Positions 23,119-35,655 of a stretch of DNA of 64,000 bases are shown piece after piece. Position numbers and translations under genes: made by a program. The first letter of the stretch is position 1; the number at the start of each line of letters is the position of its first letter. The notes beneath the pieces were generated by a model, which was not told where the DNA came from, ran no database searches, and saw nothing but the letters and a program-made list of their open reading frames with translations. The stretch is from Combretum micranthum (taxonomy: Eukaryota; Streptophyta; Magnoliopsida; Myrtales; Combretaceae), in contig JAMXBD010000364.1 in the NCBI GenBank assembly GCA_024138025.1, forward strand, positions 1,026,827 to 1,090,826, written 5' to 3'.

Positions 23119-23835
23119 ATATGATTCTTGAAATTGTATTATATGATTGTTAGGGTTATGAAATATTCATATTGAATTCCTATCATTTATCTTATTTCAA
23201 TTTGGAATTTGATTTGTAAGAATCTTGATAACTCTGAAGGGAAATTAAGGTTCATAGGAATTCATAAATAAAGGTTAAACAACAATTGAGAAATCGACAA
23301 AGTTTAATCTGATTTAGAAATTGTCTTATGTGATTCATGCAATTTTTTTAGGTTGATTTCTCACTAAGGAATTAGGAGAAGTTAATTTAAATTATTAGTC
23401 AATTGTAGAATCAGGAGATTTATAATTGTGAGTAAGATGCTACTGGTAATTTATTTAGCAGAAGCTATTAGGTTATTTTATGGTTTATAAGATCTTAAAA
23501 CTTGATTTCAAGTTTTAGAACTTGACAATTTCATATGAATATTCATAAGTGTAATTATCAATATAATATGATTTCAATTTGATTAGCAATGTTAAGGTGG
23601 ATTCTTTTCCTTCCCACATTATTTTGATATATACTCTAACAATCTCATTGTATTCATCAATAGTTAGATAATTAGTTTATATTGCTATAATTAGATTGCC
23701 TAAATATTAATTAAAGCTAATATTGATCTAGTAGTTAAATTGATCCTTATGGGAACAATACTCTACTCACTTTTGTATTACTTGATCAGATCCAATATAC
23801 TTGCTGGTAGAATCCGTATTTTATTATACACATTT

Positions 23836-24107
23836 TAAGCGAATCAGTCATGGCATATTATTTAAGTGAATTATAGGCGATCATAGAGATTTTAGACACT
23901 TTAATTCTATACTAAATCATACATGTATTTATAACAATTCCCATTTCGATATTCTTATCATCAATTTAACCAAGCAGAATTTACATGCACATTCCAATTT
24001 TATATTGTCCTAATTCTAATGTCACTATCATTACAAACACAATCATAAGCATATAATTTAAAGAAAGTTAATTCACATGGCCATGGATACCGGTTTCTAG
24101 TAGTAGC
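23836..24107 (-). mobile_element. Giant LTR fragment, continuation
   Basis: This matches the LTR segment that precedes the 'GGCCATGGAT' region in other copies (compare 12060-12290 and 49530-49690). It appears to be the continuation of the fragment ending near 22040. At 24108 another LTR copy begins. Confidence 0.5.
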
Positions 24108-25381
24108 TATCATGCCCCATAGGGTAGTCTAAACGTAATAATCCGCCGCATACTATATAAGACTTAGAAATTGCTACCACAACCTTTCCAAAGTTTCGTA
24201 TAGATGCAATGCATACCTTTACGACAATATAATACATGAACCAATGGAGATAAATAGTTTAATTTGCCATACTACCAGCATCAGAATATAAACCATGAGT
24301 CCACATAATTAGTTACATAAGTTCCAAGGGCATTCCCCCGCAAAATAATATCAAGTTTGAAAACAGTCTTTTACAGTCATCCAATAAATATAAGGGTTTC
24401 CTATGGAAGTCTATAGGAAATTGAACACAAACTTCTAATGGAAACTCCTAATTCATGTACTTGCTTGACAGAGAGAAATTTTGTGGAGAGATTTTGGTAG
24501 AGTTTTGTTATGTAAAAGTGAATGTGAAAGATATGGGGGAAGGGAATATTTATAGTTGAAGATGGATAGAAATTAAGAGTTAATTAAATAAATGAAAAAG
24601 AAAAAAAATTGATGGCAAGAAGAAGAAGAGTAATTAAAAATTAATTTTAGAAGAAAAGTGTAAGAGAAGTTTAATAATATATAGTGTAGAATTTTTATGA
24701 GAAAAGAAAATTTTAAGAAATAGGTAATACAAAAAGTAGAGATAGATGAATAGTGGAAATAGTACTATGAATAGTCGGTTAGACGAATTAGTAATAGTAG
24801 TAAAGAAAATACGTGTAAAAATATGATATATGATATTTTTAGTTATTGAAAATTTATGAAACTGATATTTTTGAAATCCATGTATTAATACGAAGCTAAA
24901 GATGTTATCGGAATATTTTTACTATCCGATGTACCAGGGTATGGTTTTCGAAAACTAATCCTGTTCGGATCCCAAAGATACTAGAAATTTGCAAATATGA
25001 TTTTTTAAGCTTTTATATATTATTACAAACTATTATCAACAATTACTTCGATTATGTTATTTCAGGTTTAAGAGTGTAGGATTGCCGGATCTAAACACTA
25101 GGGTTTGTTGTAGACTTTGTTGACTTTGTTGACTTTCAGGGCTCCGGTTTGACTTCGCGCTTGTTGATTTATTCATAAGATTATAAATTTTTGGGGTTTT
25201 TGATCCTTTTTTATTTTTAGTTCACATTTATGTTTTATTTGTGATCTATTTAATATTTTTCAGTTCCCGAGATTGTTTAACGGAGTCTAGGGTTATAGGT
25301 TGATTCCGTTTAACTTTTGGTGGTAGAAGAAATTTTTTATTCTAAAATTCACTGAGGGATTTAAGGTTTTAGTATTTTTTC
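24108..25381 (-). mobile_element. Internally deleted giant LTR, downstream part
   Basis: It begins TATCATGCCCCATAGGG and follows the LTR end. At about 24470 it jumps straight to the promoter region (TATA at 24547-24555), so roughly 2 kb of LTR interior is missing. At 25381 it is interrupted by another LTR and resumes at 29444. No clean TSD was found at 24107 and 29706. Confidence 0.72.
24547..24555 (-). promoter_or_regulatory. LTR TATA box
   Basis: The minus strand reads CTATAAATATTCCC, in the same LTR position as the other TATA boxes. It is retained in this deleted copy. Confidence 0.5.
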
Positions 25382-28300
25382 TATCACGACCCAATAGTAC
25401 CCTAGTAGTAATACATATAATATGATACAACCTAATAACCCAGACAATATCAAATACACATTATTACTAGAACTACTTTGGAAAATGACATGAGTTTAAC
25501 AAAATAGGATCTTTTTGGTTGCGTGATAAGAAATGATGAAAGCAAATAAAATCAGAATACCATAATTAAGTCTTACTGTCTCAATAATAATTATTACAAA
25601 CCATAAAGCTTTCTAAGTTCTCAGATAATAAAATTGATGTATTAACACTAATTAATACATTTAAATAATGAAACTACTCTCCCTGTTTCCAAGACTCTTC
25701 CAGCCTTAGAAACATACTGGCTCTAAGCTCTTGGAAGCCACTAACCAAGGCTTAAGTGTCATCTTCTAAGGACTGTAGGAGTGTGAGCATAAACTAAGGG
25801 CTCAGTGAATAACCAGAACTTGTCACACAACAAGCAAGTTATTATCAATCATATGCAGTGCATCAATCAAACACATGAACAATTACAAGCTTAGACAAAC
25901 CGGAATCCAAATAAGATGGAAATTTACGCCCTCTCATGGGGGTTGAAGAAAAACCAATCTATGATTCACCTACCTAGGAGAAACTAAGTACACAAGAAAG
26001 CCACAATCCTCACAATTATTATCTCTTTATGTTAATGTTGTTTTAAACACTCATTTCCGGTTTTAAATCTTAGAAACTCCACTAAGTGTTAGACATTTCA
26101 CAGTGATACCATGGGTGGCGTCCTTCATTACCAGTTAGTTTCCATGGAACAGATAGAACAAAGGAAAACTTGAGTAGAACTACTAGCCTCTTGCCTAGAA
26201 AAACCAAGTATTACCAGAGAATCGAAATTCTAACATGTATTAGGCTATCACATAATCATAATGCAGTATGTGTAATTTATGCAATGCATGTATCATTTCA
26301 CTTATGATTCCGATAATTTTTAGTCAGGTTATAAGTGTTCAAACTTCATTCAGACACTCAACATGCTTCACATACACTAAATTCACAAGTCATCCATTAT
26401 CACTTTTAGTTAATATTATTTGTCAAACAAATAATTTCAAACAGCAAGCAAAACCCATAACCCATATACACACGAGTTCATCATTATTATTCTTGTATTA
26501 TAGTGCAACTAAACTACAATCACAAACATTATAATAAGTCTGAGTTACTCACCTATTCTTATTGATCAGTCATAGTAATCGATTGGGAAATCTTCGACAA
26601 TATCGAAATTACCTATGGAGATAAAATTTTCATCAATAATATTAATAAATAGAATATTAAATTCCTATGAGTGTCTAAATGTCTTATGTCGGTATTTGAT
26701 ATAATTTCTATGCTTATATCGATTTTTTTAAGGTATTGATTCTTATAGAAAAAGAATATCTAACGTTTAGTTTTATTAAGTTTCTTTTGAATGTATATTA
26801 TTTTAGAGGATCTTATTTTATCATCTAAACTCTCATTCATATCCTAAGCTCATTCATAACTTATAGAGGTATTAATATGAAGTGGACGAAACAAGACTAA
26901 AATTTCATCTAAAGGTCTTAGAAGCATTAGACATGAGTTTAAACTAGATTAGATGAAATTTTAGTCTTGTTTCGTCCACTTCATTCCTAATTCCGAATTT
27001 ACTATTATCATATTTATAATATTTCTAAGTTGTTGTCTTTCTTAGCCAACAATATCTAAACATTTCTAACACATCAACCATCCATCCACTTGAATTCATC
27101 AATGGATTAACAACTTCTTCCAACCACATAACTTTCCTTCAATGCTAAACAATTCATCTTAATGTCTATACACAAGTATAACAAGGTTATGTTGATAGTT
27201 TAGAATTTACCTTGGCTTGGAATGGAAAAGGATTTTCAACTCCCTTTCTAAGCAAGAATCAAACCTATATCAAAGGTTAGATAACAATTTTCTAACTAAA
27301 TTATAAGTTAACAACATTAACTATAATGAAAGTTTACTAATTCTAACAAATATTCTTATCTTGTTAAGCTAGGTTCACACTTGGATCTTATGGTAACCAA
27401 GACTTTTTAACTTGGTTTTAGATGTTGTTGGAGAGGAGGAATTGATGCTTTTAATGTGCTTGGTGTATAGATGGAATATGGGAAGTAAGCTAGAGGTTTA
27501 TGTTTTGTCTTACAAAGGTTTCTAAGCTATCTAAGTGGAGATGTTGCAAAGGAAAAGAAAAAGAAAGGGCTGGACGCACTTCCTTTTGTAGATGTACTTT
27601 TGGGGTGATTTTGTGGGAGTTGTGAGCTAAATTTGTAGCTAGCTTAAGCTTATATATATGTACTAAGACTAGACTAAATTTTGGAGGCTAAAGAAAGTGT
27701 TTGGGGCTTAAAAAGGACTCAAACTTGTAGCTGGAAATTTCCTTACGAATTTTGGCAACTTTGGGTTACAAATTTGGACTTTGTTTTAATAGATTTGTGG
27801 CTAACTTTGAGGGGCATTAATTGTGTTTGTTTGGTAGTTAATTAATTTCATTTATATGTGTAAATTATGAGCTCCACTTTTTTGAAAATCAGGTAAAAAA
27901 TCCAATGGAATCTAAAGTTCAAAAAGTTGAAATTTCTAAAAACAATTTTTTTATTTTTATTTTTTAGATAGATTTTTATATCCGATTTTTAACTAATTAT
28001 TGGTGTGTGAAGTGTCCATTTAAAGGCCTTCTATTGGTGTTTAATTAGTTAAACATTTCAGCTCAACCAAGGCCTATAATTTCATCAAAATTGGAGCCAA
28101 ACTAGGGTATATGTGCTACTGCATTTTGGTTTAAACTCTCCCCTGCTGTAGCTGGTTGGATCTGATTTTTGCAAGAACATTTGGAGTTGTTTTGGTTGTT
28201 TATTTGAGCTGAAATTCTTGTCATTTATTGTTGATCACTTGTGGAGTGTTGTGGTTAGATTATAGGTCAATTTCCTTTAGATTTTACAGCTCAAATTTCG

Positions 28301-29443
28301 GAATCAAAGTTGGACAAAAAAATTTGAAATTCTACAGTAGAGAAGTTCTTTTGCTGCTATATCACGAAATCCACCCCAAATTCCAGCTGTGTTTCACTTT
28401 CATTTGGTCTGAAATTCTTGTATATTAAATGTGGGTTATAGGTATAGCTTTTGGGTTAGTTAGGGTGTCTTTTTCAAGTTGAAATTGTGTGTTAAATTCG
28501 GAGCAAAGTTGGATGGACATTGGTCTTGCTATAGCCGAGAAAACCAAATTCTGCTGCTTGTTGTACGTGGAGGTTTCCACCCGAGAATTGCATTGTACGT
28601 GAAGATTGGTGGGCTTCAGCTGGGAATCCAAATTGCTGCTTGCGTGATGGAATTTCATGTGTTGTGCGTGGAGAAAATTTTTTTGCACTGGTCTGCTGCT
28701 TCTTCAACCATTCCAACGTTCATGACTTCACTCCAGCAGCTCCACTCGTAGATTCAAATGCAGCGATTGTGTTTTAATTTTTTTTTATTAGTTGATTAAT
28801 AGTAATAAACTAAAATATTTTTACTAATATTAAATTATAAACGTATATCTATAATCGTTACGTATGAGTTTAATCTAGATAAAATTATCCAAGTTACTAC
28901 AAAAACTCTAGATTATTTATATATTCAAATTTTTAGGTTAAAATTTACACAATTAATTATTTTTAGTATTTTAACTTACATAATTAAAATTTTCAAATTC
29001 AATAAATTAAATTAAGAAGCAAGTCCTAATAAATTTATTATTTCCTAACAAGTATAACAACGGGTTTGGAATTTTTTATTTTAGATCTAGATTAATGTTT
29101 ATTGACCGGTATTAGTATCTATTATGTATTTATAATCTTAGTAAATCCTCTTGGAATTATTGTTTTATACCAATAAGCTCTATTAATAAACTGTATCTTA
29201 TCGGTTTTCAAATTTTAAAGCTACTTCTGATTATATCTTGAATTTATCAATTCAAGATACAAAATCTCTTTTTTTGTATCTATTAAGGTCGAGGAAATTT
29301 TTATTCGTGTTTTTTAAACTAAGAATGAGTTTATTACAACTCATAAATCTATTTTAGGATTTTTATTGGGTTCTAAATTGACCATCTAATTTACGTTTTC
29401 TATTTTATTATCGTATACTATTGAAAAAATCTCGGGGTTTACA
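25382..29443 (-). mobile_element. Giant LTR, divergent subfamily, nested in another LTR
   Basis: It begins TATCACGACCCAATAGTACCC and ends CTCGGGGTTTACA, 4062 bp long, with no internal region. Flanking 5-mers TTTTC and TTGTC agree at four of five positions. The host LTR continues on both sides, so this is a solo-type insertion. The interior is clearly diverged from the other copies. Only the termini and general layout are shared. The frames at 26268-26534 and 28228-28751 (both strands) are unsupported. A 36-bp-arm hairpin lies at 26877-26984. Confidence 0.75.
26877..26984. repeat. Perfect 36-bp inverted repeat with 36-bp loop
   Basis: The left arm 26877-26912 starts ATGAAGTGGACGAAACAAG. The right arm 26949-26984 is its exact reverse complement, ending CCACTTCAT. 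The loop is 26913-26948. Perfect arms inside an otherwise decayed LTR suggest a recent origin. No TIR-type ends or convincing TSD were seen. Confidence 0.9.
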
Positions 29444-29705
29444 TTGTCATTGAGCGTGACTTGGATATATCATTTTGATTTGCATGTTAGGGATCAAATA
29501 ACTGATTTAGTTGACATATGGATGTTGAATCAAATGATTGTTAAGTTTTGTTTTGAAGGTTCTCTTTTACTTGAAGTTAAGAATTTTCGTATTTGATCTT
29601 ATTTAGAATTCGATTTTAACTTGGGTCGATTTTCAAGGTCTCGATTTTAGTGTTTGACTTCTTGAATTATTTTCTTAAGAATTATGAAAAATTCAAGGGT
29701 TTACA
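29444..29705 (-). mobile_element. Internally deleted giant LTR, upstream end
   Basis: This continues the LTR broken at 25381 (GAGCGTGACTTGGATATATC matches the interior of the copy ending at 10763). It ends AAGGGTTTACA at 29705, the LTR start on the minus strand. Confidence 0.75.
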
Positions 29706-31483
29706 ATGCTAGCATGTAAATCAAGACAATTCAATCCAATAAGTAATTAAATTTAAAAGATTAATATTTATTTATATAATATCAATCATAATTTTATCGG
29801 TTAATAAAAATATCAATTAATGATATTTTATATGCATATATTTTTACTATTTATTTCAATCACTTTTATCCCTATATGTACAAACCTATTTTACATTTTC
29901 CGTAAATATCTAATCTATCATTTTCTTTTACTTTTCTTCCCTCCCTCCGCCCTCCCACCTAGCCCACCCTACCCCATGCCATACCCCCCAACCCAAAAAT
30001 CTCTTTCTTAATTTCTTTTTTTTTTTAATTAATTTTACATACTTTACTTTGCACAACTTCTCTCTCTATATACCCCTTCACCCCAACATTTCTCTACTTT
30101 ATGTTCACTTACCAAAACACTCTTATTTTTCTCTTAGAATTTATGTCATCCTCCCCTTTTGTTCTTCAACATCGATGTACCCCCTTACCTTCCCTCTACA
30201 TACCCCTCAGCTCCCTCTCCTTTTCCAAGCATCACATACACTTTCATTTGTTTTATTTAGATAAACACATACACCCTATCTACATATTAGTATCATGAAT
30301 AGCTATGAAAAGTTCATGCATTTTCTATGGAGAATAACTCTCCCCATGATGCTTGAAAGCTAGGGATGAAAATTCTAAAATGAAACTTATAATGTGTTGT
30401 TATGATTATGTTACTATATTTATATTGTTTCTATCTTGTTATCTAATCTAACTTCGTATATGTAAGTGTATATATATATACATGTATGCAATTATAATCT
30501 TTAGAGCATATTGCTTACTGATATAGCTTTTACCTTTATGCACTTTTATTTATTCCATGTGCCTTTATTTAATTTCCTTCAAGAGACTTGTTCTTAGTAT
30601 AAGTCTTAGACTTGTCCTTGCTTAAGTCAATACTTAGGACTAGTTCATATCTAAGTCCTAGGGAACCTTATCCAAATTTTAAGACTCCTATTTTGTTTTA
30701 TTCCATCTTTTCTTTTATTTTAGGGATTGGATTATTTCAAGTCCCGAGGAATCTTGATTTCAAGCTGAGACTCCTAACTTTTATTTTTGCTATCTTTATG
30801 TTCTCATTATTGATATTTGTATTCATATTCATTTATATTTCCATGACTTAGATTTTATCTTTCGTGTACACAATATGTTCATAGTGATGTTCCCATGATA
30901 TCAGAATAAATTCTTGGACATTGGCACTTCTTTGTTACGTAAAATATTCATCTAAAACTTGTTTTCAAAATGTGAGAAACCATTTTATCAAAGGAAAATT
31001 TTAAAACAAGATCATCCTCTTAATTTTCTTCCAAATGCCGTGATGTGTGTATTTTGAAAAAAAAGGATATGAGGCTTTGATCAACATGATTTTGATGTTT
31101 TAGGTAAGAAAATCAAGAAAACAAACTCTACACCTACTTTACAAAAAAAAGTCGAAATTACAGGTCATAAAGCCTTGCAAAATTTGGAGCTCTTACTCAT
31201 GAAATCCTAAAAATAAAGATTTTACTACAAGTCTTAAAAGGGTTCATTTTCCCATAGACTTAAGTTTTATAACCTTTTTATAAAGACTTTCAATAGAAAA
31301 ATTCATAATGAGCAACATCGTTAGGATCATGCATGTGTTATGAGCCATTATCATGTTTTTATCTTGTTCAAATATAGGAATAATAAATACAAAGACTTGG
31401 AGAATCTATATGAAGTAGAACTCACGAAAAAATGCTAAAATGGAATAAAGATAGATTTAGTCGTAATCTGATCTAACATGTTC
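29706..31483 (+). mobile_element. Giant LTR fragment, plus orientation
   Basis: This holds the promoter-to-middle part of a giant LTR: a C-rich tract (29937-29990), TATATA at 30067-30072, a pyrimidine-rich leader, and the motif GCATTTTCTATGGAG that recurs near 44490. It lacks both LTR ends and runs into a reverse-oriented LTR end at 31484. Frames 29820-30011, 30049-30298 and 30612-30851 are low-complexity noise. Confidence 0.6.
30067..30072 (+). promoter_or_regulatory. LTR TATA box, plus orientation
   Basis: CTATATACCCC on the plus strand lies about 80 bp after a C-rich tract. This matches the arrangement in the minus-oriented LTRs. Confidence 0.45.
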
Positions 31484-31656
31484 TATCATGCCCTAGAGGG
31501 TACCCAAAACGTGTCAATCTACCGCACACAATATTAAAGCTAAAGAATGACTAACACAATCACACAATAGTTTCGATATCACGTGCAAGGCATGCTTTCA
31601 AGATAGTAGGAAATTCCAATGGGGTATTACACTTAGGTAGATATTAAAAGCATACA

Positions 31657-31770
31657 AGAAGTTATAAATATAATCACATAATCATCACAATCAAATCTTT
31701 ACATATTTTAGGGAGAAGTTATAAATATAAACACATAATCATCAGGATCAAATCTTTACATATCTTTGGG
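31657..31770. repeat. Tandem duplication, 57-bp unit
   Basis: Two adjacent 57-bp units, 31657-31713 and 31714-31770, both begin AGAAGTTATAAATATAA and differ at about seven positions. It is a private duplication of this LTR copy. Confidence 0.85.
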
Positions 31771-34059
31771 GTATTACCTCGTACTTAAAGTCTTAATAGT
31801 TCTAAAGTATTTTAAGCCAAAACATGTATATATGTATCAAAAGACTACTATAGAGATTCTTCTTAGAAGTCTACATCAAAACTTTGTTGCACAAACTTCT
31901 TCCAAAAGCTCCTAGTAGCCTTAGCTCATACCTGACAAATTGGACTTCTCGGAGCCAACAATAAATAGCCAAACTGCAACAAAAGGCTATAGGGGTATAA
32001 GCAAAACTAGCTTAGTGAGATAATTCCCTTATTCAAAATGTTTCGATAAATCATACAAGTATTTAGACAAGCATATGTATATGCAACAATTATATGAGCA
32101 AACAAATACATATGATTAACTAGAAACCATGCGTAGAATGGATTTATAACCTTCATATAGCGGGTTAGGTGGTTACCGACCTATATGATCATCATATTCT
32201 TGCAGACTTTTCGATTCCTACGTGCCCATGCAGACTTCTCGGCTACTATTGGCCACCACTACGATTCTTCCTTTCCCCATACAAAGAATAGTACCGAAAT
32301 GTAAGAATGTGACTCATTTTTGTGCCATGTATGACTCATTTTATAACGATTTTTCTGAATAATATTACTTTTCAAGTTAAAAGTGGCCAAAACAATATAT
32401 TAAACAATCGCAAAGGAATAGGTAATTCAATCATCAATTTAGGTTTCGATATGCTTATTCTTTATTCATCAAACATCACATATCACATACATTTATCACA
32501 CGCAATTCTCCATTTTATCTTTTCTTAACTTCAATTGCCACTACTTACAAGTATAAGCAAGGAAATGTAAATAGTAAGGGAATAACTCACTCCATGATGA
32601 TCAAGCCTAGTCAAAGTAATCTTCTAGAAAAAAAAAATATCGAGTCCTCCTTCACCTAAACAAAAAGAAATACCCATAATGAATATTTCATAAAGATGGT
32701 ATTTGAATTCTAATTCTACTAATTGAAATTTGCGTCTTTTTTCCTGGTTAGAGAAATTCTAACTTAAATGGCTATAATTGCTTATTTTAAGTCGGAATTT
32801 CGCATATGAGTAGTTATTTTCTACCTACTTGAAAAGATATATCTATTTCTACAGTTATTTCTAATATTTAAAGGCATTTAGTTCCCAAAAAAGAACAGTA
32901 TAGATTCGTCCTCTATGTTCCAGCCCTTAATTCTTGCATTTTCTAATGTTTTTCCAACACTTGGATACTCTAAAGCAAGCATATAAATATACCTTCCTTT
33001 GAAAAATCATTTGATATGATATTAACTCTTATGATATGCACAATTATAGTGATGTTGTTCCCAAAAAAGATTTTCGCAAAACTACATATTTTAAAGTCTT
33101 AAAAAGTTAAGTTCATGACAACTCCTTTTTAAAAGAAGATTAAAATTTCCATTTTATTCACTTGGCTTTATGAAGATAATTTATTTTTTTAACTTAATTC
33201 TCTTTATGGTATACCAAGTTTGATTCTAAGTTGACTTAGCTTAACAAAATGCCCTTAAGTCTATTTATTCATAATCTTTGTAAAAAACATTAATTTTGCC
33301 AATAAAGAACATTGAAAGTTAAAGATGAATGTATGTTAATATTTGAAAGAAAACATAATTGAGTGGCTATTTTGTTTAAAAAAATTCTCCTAAGTGTAAA
33401 AAATAATTTCTCTTGAGGTTCCTTATTTTTGAAAATTTCAACAAAACAACACCATCACATTATGACCATGATGCATATGAGCAAAGCTATAGTAAATATA
33501 CATAAACCTATATAGAAATTAATGGTAGAAGAATAAATAAGCAATATGAAGAAAATGGAAGTCTTAACTTAATATCAAGACTTCCTAAGACTTGAATAAA
33601 TTCCAATCAACTTAAATAAACAAGAAAAATGAAAGAGAAAGAAAATAAGGAAAAGAAATAAAAAAAAGATCATTGAAGTCTAAGATTTATTTCAAGGCTT
33701 TTTGAGACTTGAAAGAGTATCGGTCTCAGAAATAGAACAAAGATAGCAAAGAAATAATTATGGGAATCTTTGGTTTTAACAAGGCTCCCTGAGACGTGAA
33801 TATTATCGGTCTCATCTAATAAGCATAATAAGCAAATAAGAAGAAAAAGGAAAAGGAAAAGAAAGAATACAGAGTCTTAGATTATTTTTAAGACTCGCGG
33901 GACTTAGAAATAGACAAGTCTCATATTTGTTTGAACTTGATTTGGGATAAGTCTAAGAATATAAATTGAAATAGTCTTATTTATTGTATGAAATAGGTAA
34001 TAAAGCATAAAATAGATAATTAAATAAAATGTTAGATTAGTGAGTATATAGGTTCTAAG

Positions 34060-34061
<2 letters not shown>

Positions 34062-34094
<33 letters not shown>
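34062..34094. repeat. (CA)16 microsatellite
   Basis: Uninterrupted AC/CA dinucleotides at the end of an LTR fragment. It explains the poly-CV translation seen on the minus strand. Confidence 0.95.
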
Positions 34095-34098
<4 letters not shown>

Positions 34099-34150
34099 GA
34101 ATATCACATGAAAGTTAAGTTAATAACATGAATAGAATGAATATGGTAAG

Positions 34151-35335
34151 TGTCACGTCCCGAAGAATACCTTAAAAGTGGCAGTCCGCACACAATATTA
34201 AAGCCTAGGGATCACTTAGTCATGTAAAAGCTTTCATATCATGCACAAGGCGTACAACACATCAGAGGGAACACATCGGAGTAATGTAATTTACTTTGAT
34301 AACAATTGAATAATAAGGTAAGAAGAATACTTAACACAAAATATAAGCAAGATCAATTATAATTCTTAGGGGCATACCCCCGCTAATGTCATCGGAACTA
34401 TACAAATACACTTCTTAGAAATCTCCAAATATTAACATATCATATATAGCCCATAAAGAAATTACATGAAGGTAAATCCATCTATGGTTCCACTTCTTCC
34501 ACAAGAGCTTAAAGATTCGCCAATGATTTCCTTAATATTTCGATCCTTGATCATAACCGCAAACATACCTATTTCAACAAAATCCTATGGGGGTGTAACC
34601 TTACAACGAGCTTAGTGTGTTATTCCCTTTTACTTGCACCACGATTTCAAACAAGTTTATTAATTTTCACACATATGCTATGTAACAATCACATGATTGC
34701 ACAAAGATATATATGGAACGGATTTACCCCTCCGTATTGAAGGTTAGAGAATTTAGGTATAAAGATCCTTGTCATATTCACTACTAGTCCCTGAGCACTC
34801 TGCTCTCAGCAATTGATCGGCGCGGCTCGTCCTTCGGATGTATCCCTGGTACGCTTTAGTTCCTTAAGAATGATCTTGACCTCTGGCCCTTCCAATTCCT
34901 CATGTAAGAGTAGCAGTCCTTATGATGTAACTCGACGGATGCAATGCGTGTCCATTTAATTTATATAAAGTCTGAGTATAATTATAGTAAACTTAAAGGT
35001 GATCAAACAATCATCATACACACACAGGCAACATGTAATATTAATAATATACTTAAACAATCATGTGTGGATTCCGAAATACTTAGCATCCATTATGTCA
35101 CATACATAAAGGCATAAACATATAAACCCATACCCCATACATGTTTATTTTATCTTGTACCTATAGATCTAGTGTAACTATCTACAAGCATAAGTAAGAT
35201 AATGAAATTAGGAGAGAAAACTCACTCATCCATATCGCAATCTTCTTAGTTGTAGTAATCCTCAAGAAGGGAAATCCTGTATTCTTCGTTACCTAGACAA
35301 AAGAAATACACAGGATGAGTATTTCATTGAAGTTC
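34151..35335 (-). mobile_element. Giant LTR end fragment (element-1 type)
   Basis: It begins TGTCACGTCCCGAAG and matches the downstream 1.2 kb of element 1's LTR, including the GAACGGATTTACCCCTCCGTAT region. It stops at 35335, where another reverse LTR end begins. Its inverted partner is the plus-oriented fragment 57426-59057. Confidence 0.72.
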
Positions 35336-35655
35336 TATCACACCCTAAAGGGTACTCTAAACATAATAGTCCGCCACATTCAATATTAAAGTTTAAGTAT
35401 AACAACCTTAGTCATTCCCAAAAGCTTATATATTAAAGGTAAGGCATGCTCTTACAATTTTAGTGGACCATATTTTGAAATATGAAGTTCAAGAGATACA
35501 ATAACAAATAAGAAATGGAAATCATAATATTAATTCATAAATATAAAGTCTTGCAAGGATCCTGGGGGCATTCCCCTACCAAAAGTATACTAACAAAGTT
35601 GTATTGTGTACAAGAAATTTTCCCTAGAAGTTTACATCTATACTAGTGTTGGACT
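35336..35655 (-). mobile_element. Short giant-LTR end fragment
   Basis: It begins TATCACACCCTAAAGGGTACTC and follows the LTR end for about 0.3 kb, then switches to a plus-oriented LTR (boundary about 35655, not exact). It lies head-to-head with element 3's 5' LTR. Confidence 0.62.

Larger units (their letters stand above)
22041..23835 (+). mobile_element. LTR-like insert with GC-motif U3, TATA and leader
   Basis: The order is a GCCGGC-type motif tract (22170-22720), TATATATT at 22765-22772, a purine-rich leader, then AT-rich non-coding DNA. A stretch with TTATGGGAACAATACTC follows, resembling the 5' region of plant Athila/Tat-type elements just before their PBS, but no PBS is visible. It interrupts a giant LTR. 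Exact ends and a TSD could not be set. It contains the 40-bp mini-element. No coding frame; 22570-22797 on the minus strand is unsupported. Confidence 0.4.
31484..34150 (-). mobile_element. Giant LTR fragment, downstream part
   Basis: It begins TATCATGCCCTAGAGGGTACCC and follows the LTR for 2.7 kb to a (CA)n run, where another LTR end starts at 34151. The LTR promoter region is absent. A tandem duplication lies at 31657-31770. Frames 32322-32528 and 33904-34107 are not genes. Confidence 0.75.

Noticed and set aside
17142..23835. Firm assignment of the leader-like fragments to Athila/Tat
   Set aside because: The general layout resembles these elements, but the expected PBS is not visible and no coding domain is present.
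28228..28751. Cluster of overlapping ORFs on both strands
   Set aside because: They lie inside the 25382-29443 LTR, there is no start context, domain or conservation in other LTR copies, and both strands are open by chance in a slightly GC-richer patch.
24103..29710. TSD for the internally deleted LTR 24108-29705
   Set aside because: Flanking 5-mers GTAGC and ATGCT do not match, so a clean insertion is not claimed.
34062..34107. Possible secreted peptide (poly CV)
   Set aside because: It is the translation of a (CA)n microsatellite.
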